Shown one piece after another: positions 7,451 through 12,188 of a stretch of 12,188 bases of DNA. The notes under the pieces are model-generated. The model was not told the origin of the DNA. It saw only the letters and a program-made list of their open reading frames with translations, and searched no databases. Origin of the DNA: an uncultured Verrucomicrobiota bacterium (GTDB taxonomy: Bacteria; Verrucomicrobiota; Kiritimatiellia; RFP12; UBA1067); assembly GCA_946615875.1 (NCBI GenBank), contig CAMOIK010000052.1, positions 1-12,188 of the forward strand, written 5' to 3'. Each line of letters begins with the position of its first letter. Positions within the stretch are counted from its first letter, which is position 1. The position numbers and the translations under genes were made by a program.

Positions 7451-8085
7451 TTTCTTGCCTTTGCTAGTTTTGCTGCGTCTGCGGCCAGCGTCTCGATCCT
7501 CGTCCAGTCGTTGGCGGCTATCGCGTCTTTGGGCGCTATCCACGTGCCGCCGCAGCAGACGATCTCCGGCACGGCGAGATAGTCCGAGACGTTCGATAGG
7601 TTCACGCCGCCAGTCGGCATGAACCTGACGCCGGTCCAGCGGAACGCGCCGAGGAGGTCCTTGATATATTTGACGCCGCCCGCCGACTCTGCGGGGAAGA
7701 ACTTTACCATTTTGCATCCGAGGGCCAGCGCCTGCGAAAGCTCCGACGCAGTGGCCACGCCCGGGCAGAACGGCATCCCCAGCGCCTTGGCCGCCCGCAC
7801 TACTTCTTGATCGAAGCCCGGCGCCACGCACGCTTGGGCGCCGGCCTCGCGCGCTGCCGCCAGCTGTTCCAGACCTAGCACCGTGCCGGCGACGAGCCGT
7901 GCGCCGGGCACTTCGGACTTGATCTTGGAGATTGCTTCCGCCGCGCACTGCGTACGGAACGTCACTTCCAGGACGGGCAGTCCTCCCTTGACGAGGGCGC
8001 GCGCCAGCGGCACCGCCTTCTCGATGTCTTCAATGACTATGACGGGAATTATCCCGGCCTCTCCAAACGTTTTGATCATGTCCAT
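7444..8085 (-). CDS. eda: KDPG / 4-hydroxy-2-oxoglutarate aldolase
   Basis: This 213-residue class I aldolase cleaves 2-keto-3-deoxy-6-phosphogluconate to pyruvate and glyceraldehyde 3-phosphate (Entner-Doudoroff pathway, or hexuronate breakdown), and often 4-hydroxy-2-oxoglutarate as well. The active-site residues are present: Glu40 and Arg44 in LEVTFRTQ and the Schiff-base Lys128 in VKFFPAE, together with the phosphate-binding PTGGV. Length is normal. No other Entner-Doudoroff gene (edd, kdgK) is nearby. The first ATG in frame (8085) is chosen; an ATG at 8079 and a TTG at 8136 are alternatives, and none has a convincing Shine-Dalgarno. The 57 nt in front carry a GGTTTGAGAG-type repeat. The last codons overlap the fusA start. 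Confidence 0.92.
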   Translation of the reverse strand: MDMIKTFGEAGIIPVIVIEDIEKAVPLARALVKGGLPVLEVTFRTQCAAEAISKIKSEVPGARLVAGTVLGLEQLAAAREAGAQACVAPGFDQEVVRAAKALGMPFCPGVATASELSQALALGCKMVKFFPAESAGGVKYIKDLLGAFRWTGVRFMPTGGVNLSNVSDYLAVPEIVCCGGTWIAPKDAIAANDWTRIETLAADAAKLAKARKC

Positions 8086-8120
8086 AAAGCAGTTGGCAGA
8101 TGATAGTTGGTGGCGCTTGC

Positions 8121-8139
8121 TTCTCAAACCTCTCAAACA
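8121..8139 (-). repeat. GTTTGAGAGGTTTGAG dispersed repeat, copy 1
   Basis: Read on the minus strand this is GTTTGAGAGGTTTGAGAA, lying between the protease stop and the aldolase start. The 14-mer GTTTGAGAGGTTTG recurs in plus orientation at about 8923-8936 and 9225-9238. See the other two entries. Confidence 0.75.
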
Positions 8140-8142
8140 TCT

Positions 8143-8898
8143 TCAATTTTTAGTCACGTCTATGTCTTCGGCGTCGCCGCCGTACGGGGGAGGTGAGACC
8201 TTTGCCCGGTAGTCGCGGTATTCCCATGTGCTTTCCATGCGCGCCAACAGGTATTCGCGGTAGCCCTCCTGCCAGATCATCCACGCGATCATCATCCTCA
8301 CCACCCCCCATGCTCCGCCGGTGGCGAACGCGTGCAGCCCCGATAGGCCGAGGTATATCGCCAGCGCCCGCCCCACCCACATCGCGACGAGCGTAGCCTT
8401 TTCCCGCGATAGGAACGCCCTCAGCACCGAACGGAATATGCGGCCGCCGTCCATTGGGAAGCCTGGCAGCAGGTTGAAGCCGCCGAGCATCAGGTTCATC
8501 CACGCCAGGAAGTCGGCGCAGAACCACGCCCATACGCTCTCGAACTCGACGAAGCGGAGGCAGAGGAAGCCGGCTGCGCTCAATACGAACGAGACCGCAG
8601 GCCCGGCGATCGCCGTGGCGAGCTCCTGCGACGCCTTTCGCGGCAGGCCGATAAGCGATGCGCATCCGCCCAGCAGGGAGATGGTTATGTCGCGCGTGGC
8701 GTAGCCGAACGCCCTCGCCGTCAGTGCGTGTCCCAGTTCGTGCAGCACCACTGATATCGCCAGAAGCAGCGCGGCGGTGAGGCCGAAGCCGAAGTCGTGC
8801 ATCGAGCTGCAGAACATGACCAGCAGCAGCGCGAATGTGATATCAACGAAGATCGGTATGCCGAATGCCTCGCAGAGTCTGAATTTCGTCTTGAACAT
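8143..8898 (-). CDS. M50 family membrane zinc metalloprotease (site-2 protease type)
   Basis: This 251-residue inner-membrane protease is predicted to cut substrates within the membrane. The zinc motif HELGH lies at 53-57 inside a hydrophobic helix, and the third ligand Asp150 sits in NLLPGFPMDGGR (142-153), the NxxPxPxDGG-type motif of site-2 proteases. About five to six membrane segments are visible. The protein is short: it has neither the PDZ domain of RseP nor the CBS domains of the SpoIVFB-like group, and ends with a hydrophilic tail of about 30 residues. Site-2 proteases often release sigma factors by cutting membrane anti-sigma factors. A sigma-like gene lies downstream in the same run, but no anti-sigma factor is seen, so a link is only a hypothesis. 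The ATG lies 7 nt after a -10 box with no Shine-Dalgarno between them. Confidence 0.9.
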   Translation of the reverse strand: MFKTKFRLCEAFGIPIFVDITFALLLVMFCSSMHDFGFGLTAALLLAISVVLHELGHALTARAFGYATRDITISLLGGCASLIGLPRKASQELATAIAGPAVSFVLSAAGFLCLRFVEFESVWAWFCADFLAWMNLMLGGFNLLPGFPMDGGRIFRSVLRAFLSREKATLVAMWVGRALAIYLGLSGLHAFATGGAWGVVRMMIAWMIWQEGYREYLLARMESTWEYRDYRAKVSPPPYGGDAEDIDVTKN

Positions 8899-8905
8899 GG
8901 GTAAT

Positions 8906-8914
8906 ATTATACCA
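8906..8914 (-). promoter_or_regulatory. Extended -10 promoter of the protease-led operon
   Basis: On the minus strand TGGTATAAT is a perfect extended -10 element, with TATAAT at 8911-8906. Only 7 nt (ATTACCC) separate it from the ATG at 8898, so transcription should begin at or within a base of the start codon. Upstream, the region where a -35 would lie is occupied by a GGTTTGAGAG repeat. This is the only convincing promoter found for the whole minus-strand run down to 2941. Confidence 0.7.
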
Positions 8915-8920
8915 TATTTT

Positions 8921-8937
8921 TGGTTTGAGAGGTTTGC
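8921..8937 (+). repeat. GGTTTGAGAG-type dispersed repeat, copy 2
   Basis: TGGTTTGAGAGGTTTG is identical over 16 nt to the start of copy 3 at 9223. It lies directly upstream of the protease -10 box, where a -35 element would be, in the orientation opposite to transcription. Confidence 0.75.
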
Positions 8938-8994
8938 GAGAGAATGATGAATTGTAGGAGTCGGCTGGATTGGTCAATAAGGAGCACCCCTTTA

Positions 8995-9099
8995 TTATAG
9001 CACAAGTGCGCGCACGTACGCGAGCGTATACGCCGCCGTCGTCTCCGCTCCCTTGACCCTTCTGTGCAAGGTCTCGGTGGCGTAATCCGCGCCATACAT
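8995..9099 (-). CDS. Possible small ORF or gene remnant, 34 codons
   Basis: The minus strand reads from ATG at 9099 to TAA at 8997-8995. It gives a 34-residue peptide with a plausible helical, protein-like composition (MYGADYATETLHRR, then KGAETTAAYTLAYVRALVL). The frame is open back to 9126, where the 22-bp repeats supply a stop. No Shine-Dalgarno precedes the ATG. I do not recognise the peptide. The sequence around the ATG (TGCATCCCCATGTATGG) resembles the 22-bp repeat unit read on the same strand, so it may be the end of a gene whose front part was lost. It could also be chance in a G+C-rich spacer. Confidence 0.2.
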   Translation of the reverse strand: MYGADYATETLHRRVKGAETTAAYTLAYVRALVL

Positions 9100-9124
9100 G
9101 GGGATGCATATATAGGGCGGCTGG

Positions 9125-9212
9125 TTTCAATAGATGGGAATGCAGGTTTCAATAGATGGGAATGCAGGTTTCAATAGATGAGAATGCAGGTTTCAATAGA
9201 TGAGAATGCGAG
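9125..9212. repeat. 22-bp tandem repeat array (4 copies)
   Basis: Four directly adjacent units of TTTCAATAGATGGGAATGCAGG lie at 9125-9146, 9147-9168, 9169-9190 and 9191-9212. Units 1 and 2 are identical. Unit 3 has G to A in the middle (GATGAGAATG). Unit 4 shares that change and differs at its end (GCGAG). A degenerate fifth copy may precede them around 9098-9112. Each unit carries an ATG preceded at about 9 nt by AGG of the unit before, and the last of these (9200) is the first start codon of the long plus-strand frame. Same period as the array at 26-113 but an unrelated sequence. Confidence 0.9.
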
Positions 9213-12188
9213 TGGCCATATATGGTTTGAGAGGTTTGAAAGGTTTGAGTGGTTTGCTTGTAATATACGTTCGTCAAATCAATCCAGCGCTCGTCGAGAA
9301 GGTCGAGCGCCTGGCTGCGGAGAACGGCCTGAAGATTTCGTTCAACGAGGCGGACTACGGAGCGGGCGAGCTGTGGGGCGCGTTCAAGGGGCGCATGGAG
9401 GCGGAAGGGCGCGACGCATTCTCCAGGGCGAGGTTCGAGCGACGCGCCGAACTCCTGGACGCGCTCGCAAAGTCGAAGCTCGCTTCAGGCGTGACGACCG
9501 ACGCCGCGTCCTTCGACGCCGCGATGCGCAAGGCCGGAAGCGAGAAGTTCTCGGATTCGCGCTTCGGCGCCGCATACGGCTGCGTGGATCCCGACACCGG
9601 CAAGATATGCCTCAACCCGGCGATCGTCGATTTTGACACGCCGATACACGAATACGGCCACCTCGCCCTCTGGGCGACGAAGAAAATCAACCCGGAACTG
9701 GTCGCGCGCGGCCTGAAACTCGCGCAGCTCGAGCCGGTGTTCGACAAAATCAAGGCGGACGCCGCCTACAAAGGGCTGGGCGTGGAGAAGCAGGCGGAGG
9801 AGGCGCTTGTATTCATCATGGCCAGGAGAGGCGAAGACCTCGTCAAGGACAAAGGCGTTGGCGAGAAGATGCTCCAATGGCTGCGCGAATTCTGGGCGGA
9901 GTTCGCGGGCGCCGTCGGGATAAAGGGCATCACGAAGGAGCAGGTCGAGAAGATGACCGTCGGCCAGATCGCCGACGCCATCAACGCCGAGATGCTTTCG
10001 GGGCGCGAATTCGGCTCCGGGAAGACCGAAGGTTCTCCGGCGCCCGCAGGCGGCAGGCCGGGCGTCGAAGGTCCGGCGGCCCAAAGGCGCAAGCTGCCGC
10101 GCCGCCACATGGACGTGCTCGACTACGTGCGCGCCGTCTCCGACGCCGACCCCTCCGGCGCGCAGACCGACCTCCTCTCCCTGTGGCTCGAATCCGGCGG
10201 CAGGATATTCGACAAGATCCCCCTGCAGATCGAATCGCACTTCTCGAAGCGTGCGAAGTCCGGCGTGCGCAAGGCCAGGTCCTCCGTCGCCGACGAATTC
10301 ACGGAGTCCTCCGAATTCTACAGGAACCTTTCGCGCGCCGACAGGGCGCTCCTCTTCGGCTCCGGCAAAATGGAGCACGGCGCGGTAGGCGAATCCCTCA
10401 AGAACCGCCTCGAGGCGAACGGCATAACGCGCTTCACCGCCGAGGACGGCACGGTCGATTTCGAGGCCGTGGTCGATGAGTTCTTCCGCCAGTGGGGCGA
10501 TTTCGAGCGCGGCGCAAAATACATGCTCGGCAGGCAGTCCGAACGCGACCGCGCGGCGCTGGAGGAGCTCGGTTGGATCACCGACGACGCCGAGGGCGAG
10601 GCCAGATACGAGGGCGAACGCGCCTCCGCAGACCAGGGCGGGCTCAACCCCATTACGGGCTTGCCGCGCGTCGCCGACGAGTCGGGCGAAATCATGTTCC
10701 GCCGCGCAATGCAGCAAAGGCCGGAGGATTTCGACAAGGCGAACGATACCCAAATCGCAAAAATCATCGACTTCACGAGAGCGATCGATGCGCATGACAC
10801 AGCGTGGAAAGACAAGCATCTGCACAAGCATTACACGCTGGCCAAAACAAGCGAATTCCTGCGCTCGCTCGGCATCAAGGGCGAAAGATTCACCATTTCT
10901 TCTGGAGGCATTCGCAGACATCACGGCAAGAATGCCGCGCATTCGATAAGCGCGGAAGAATGGCTTGGCATTTCGCATTCGCTTTCAAGCCAGACGCCTC
11001 TTGCCGTGACACGCTATCGCGGACGGGACGGCGCGAAAGAAAACGCTTTCCGCATCTGGACGCGCGCGCAAATTGCAGGCCGCATGGCCGTCGTCGGCGT
11101 CGAAGTCAAGCAAAGCGGAAGGGAACTTTTCGTAAACAAGGTTGATACCATATTCGGCGCAGAGAAGTTCAACCCGAAGAAGGAATTGCGCGTCTATCCG
11201 AAAAGCGAACAGGAGTTCCAGTCAGTTCTTGACGGGCTCAATTCCCGAAAATATCCTGAAACCCCTGCTTCGGCACAGATTATACCAAATTCCGCCGAGG
11301 CGCGTCAAGGGGGCGCGGCGGACGTGCGCTTCTCGCGCTCCGGCGTCTTCACCGGCACGGCGGCGGACTACGCGAACCGCTCGCGGCAGGGCGGCGTCGA
11401 CGACGGGCCGAGCGTCAAGAAGATCGGCACCGGCGAGGGCGAGCAGGTCTACGGATGGGGGCTTTATGCCAGCGACCAGCGAGGCGTTGGGCTGACTTAT
11501 GCGAACGAAGACAAAGACCGTAAATATTTCGCCAAGAAAGGAGGCAATCGAAACACTCTGGAGCGTGCTGCCGGGTCGAGACTGAAAGCGGCGTATGACC
11601 GCATTGTGAAAAATCCATATCGGCCTTTCAGCGCATCCGAACCCAGCAAGGAAGAAGTTCTGACTCTAGCCATTTCGGCTGTGAAGTATGACATTGAACA
11701 CTCAAGGTCTTTACTAGCCGACAAGGTTCCGTTCTTCAAAGAAACCCTTGAAGAACTAGAAAGACACGGGATGGAATACGATCCTCCGAAAGCCTATCTC
11801 TACGAGCAGACGTTCTTCACGAACCGGGCGGAGGGCGACGAGAGCCATTTGCTGAAGTGGTACGAGGATTTGCCGAAAGAGCAAGTTGACTGGATTGCGC
11901 AGGAGTTTGCGAAGGAAGGCTTCTTTGTTGCCTCATTCTCGAAATTGAAGGGCTGGACTATCCTCGACAGAACTAGCGGCAAGAAAATATCGCTCTGGGA
12001 CAAACGAGAATCGGGGGAGACTTACGAGGCTATCGCGACATTTCTTGGCTCGCCGCAGGCGGCGTCGGAGTTCCTGTACCGCGCGGGGATCGACGGCGTA
12101 AAATACCCGGTGGATTCCTACGGCGGCAAGGGAGTGAAGGACGGCGACAAGGCGGGCTGGAACTACGTGGCGTTCTCGGACGAGCACA
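9200..12188 (+). CDS. Polyvalent-type mobile-element protein: zincin, PBECR-like nuclease, ART-like domain (3' end outside window)
   Basis: The frame is open for 996 codons from ATG 9200 and runs off the window, so the protein is partial. Parts in order: residues 1-20, encoded by repeats and probably not real protein; a helical lead-in; a zincin-like HEYGH at 150-154; helical segments of unknown role to about 495; FRRA at 500-503; a domain at about 510-690 whose layout (HYTLAKTSEFLRSLGI, later EEWLGI, then VGVEVK and FVNKVDTIFG) resembles the phage Barnase-EndoU-ColicinE5/D-RelE-like (PBECR/MuF-C) nucleases; RFSRSG at 710-715; then GTGEGEQVYGWGLY at 743-756, LYEQTFFT, and GIDGVKYP with NYVAF near the end, as in ART-like domains of polyvalent proteins. 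Such proteins travel with phages and conjugative elements and act in conflict with the host or rivals. The HG[TS] expected before the ART core reads TGT. The start is uncertain and the gene may be 5'-truncated. Confidence 0.75.
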   Translation, partial: MRMRVAIYGLRGLKGLSGLLVIYVRQINPALVEKVERLAAENGLKISFNEADYGAGELWGAFKGRMEAEGRDAFSRARFERRAELLDALAKSKLASGVTTDAASFDAAMRKAGSEKFSDSRFGAAYGCVDPDTGKICLNPAIVDFDTPIHEYGHLALWATKKINPELVARGLKLAQLEPVFDKIKADAAYKGLGVEKQAEEALVFIMARRGEDLVKDKGVGEKMLQWLREFWAEFAGAVGIKGITKEQVEKMTVGQIADAINAEMLSGREFGSGKTEGSPAPAGGRPGVEGPAAQRRKLPRRHMDVLDYVRAVSDADPSGAQTDLLSLWLESGGRIFDKIPLQIESHFSKRAKSGVRKARSSVADEFTESSEFYRNLSRADRALLFGSGKMEHGAVGESLKNRLEANGITRFTAEDGTVDFEAVVDEFFRQWGDFERGAKYMLGRQSERDRAALEELGWITDDAEGEARYEGERASADQGGLNPITGLPRVADESGEIMFRRAMQQRPEDFDKANDTQIAKIIDFTRAIDAHDTAWKDKHLHKHYTLAKTSEFLRSLGIKGERFTISSGGIRRHHGKNAAHSISAEEWLGISHSLSSQTPLAVTRYRGRDGAKENAFRIWTRAQIAGRMAVVGVEVKQSGRELFVNKVDTIFGAEKFNPKKELRVYPKSEQEFQSVLDGLNSRKYPETPASAQIIPNSAEARQGGAADVRFSRSGVFTGTAADYANRSRQGGVDDGPSVKKIGTGEGEQVYGWGLYASDQRGVGLTYANEDKDRKYFAKKGGNRNTLERAAGSRLKAAYDRIVKNPYRPFSASEPSKEEVLTLAISAVKYDIEHSRSLLADKVPFFKETLEELERHGMEYDPPKAYLYEQTFFTNRAEGDESHLLKWYEDLPKEQVDWIAQEFAKEGFFVASFSKLKGWTILDRTSGKKISLWDKRESGETYEAIATFLGSPQAASEFLYRAGIDGVKYPVDSYGGKGVKDGDKAGWNYVAFSDEH
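9223..9257 (+). repeat. GGTTTGAGAG-type repeat, copy 3 (expanded, in frame)
   Basis: TGGTTTGAGAGGTTTGAAAGGTTTGAGTGGTTTGC holds four near-copies of a 9-10 bp GGTTTGAnn motif. It lies at the start of the long plus-strand frame, where it reads GLRGLKGLSGL. It matches the intergenic copies at 8921-8937 and 8121-8139, which suggests that this part of the frame is intergenic-type DNA open by chance and that the true start, if any, lies nearby. Confidence 0.75.

Larger units (their letters stand above)
8899..9199. other. Repeat-rich spacer between the protease and the polyvalent-protein ORF
   Basis: This 301-bp stretch separates two genes that point away from each other. It holds the protease promoter, one GGTTTGAGAG repeat, short palindromes (GTGCGCGCAC at 9006-9015 and GCGTATACGC at 9024-9033), most of the 22-bp array starting at 9125, and a possible 34-codon minus-strand ORF. 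No tRNA, no integrase fragment and no clear promoter for the plus-strand ORF are visible. A minus-strand TGCTATAAT at 9002-8994 looks like an extended -10 but coincides with the end of the small ORF. Confidence 0.7.

Noticed and set aside
8994..9002. Second minus-strand extended -10 (TGCTATAAT) for the protease
   Set aside because: It coincides with the stop codons of the small ORF and would give a leader of about 90 nt; the site at 8906-8914 is a better candidate. Not excluded.
9485..10978. 497-codon minus-strand open frame opposite the polyvalent gene
   Set aside because: The plus strand reads through the whole region with recognisable motifs; the antisense product has no motif and a typical shadow composition.

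Overview
This is a bacterial window of high G+C, with most third codon positions G or C. It holds an ordinary housekeeping stretch (about 1-8900) followed by an accessory stretch (about 8900-12188). Neither the gene set nor the base composition fixes the species. The unlinked, somewhat unusual EF-G gene, the divergent ECF-like sigma factor and the short repeats between genes would fit a PVC-group bacterium (Verrucomicrobiota/Kiritimatiellota-like), but that is a weak inference.

Layout: 1-258 is a non-coding leader with three exact 22-bp tandem copies plus a degenerate one, a perfect 9-bp inverted repeat, and an extended -10 promoter. This drives a plus-strand pair: an AMP-forming acyl-CoA/acyl-ACP synthetase (259-1920) and, 14 nt later, a D-isomer-specific 2-hydroxyacid dehydrogenase (1935-2897). 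Converging on them from the minus strand is a tightly packed run read from 8898 down to 2941: an M50 site-2-type membrane protease, a KDPG/KHG aldolase, elongation factor G, a small ECF-like sigma factor, D-aminoacyl-tRNA deacylase, a DUF486 four-helix membrane protein and a HemW-like radical SAM protein. From the aldolase onward, neighbours overlap by 1-7 nt or lie 10 nt apart, so this looks like one translationally coupled operon. The protease heads it with an extended -10 box so close to its ATG that the mRNA is probably leaderless.

From 8899 to 9199 lies a repeat-rich spacer. It has GGTTTGAGAG-type repeats (also found at 8121-8139 and 9222-9256), four 22-bp tandem units at 9125-9212, and a possible 34-codon minus-strand ORF. 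From 9200 a single plus-strand frame stays open to the end of the window (996 codons, no stop reached). Its product has the make-up of the 'polyvalent proteins' of phages and conjugative elements: a zincin-like HEYGH motif, a helical region, a domain resembling the phage Barnase-EndoU-ColicinE5/D-RelE-like (PBECR/MuF-C) nucleases, and a C-terminal domain resembling polyvalent-protein ADP-ribosyltransferases. Codon use changes within it, and similar short linkers precede both C-terminal domains, which suggests toxin-domain swapping. No other phage or conjugation gene is visible, so this is either the edge of an inserted element or an orphaned, 5'-truncated fragment. This is the most novel part of the window.
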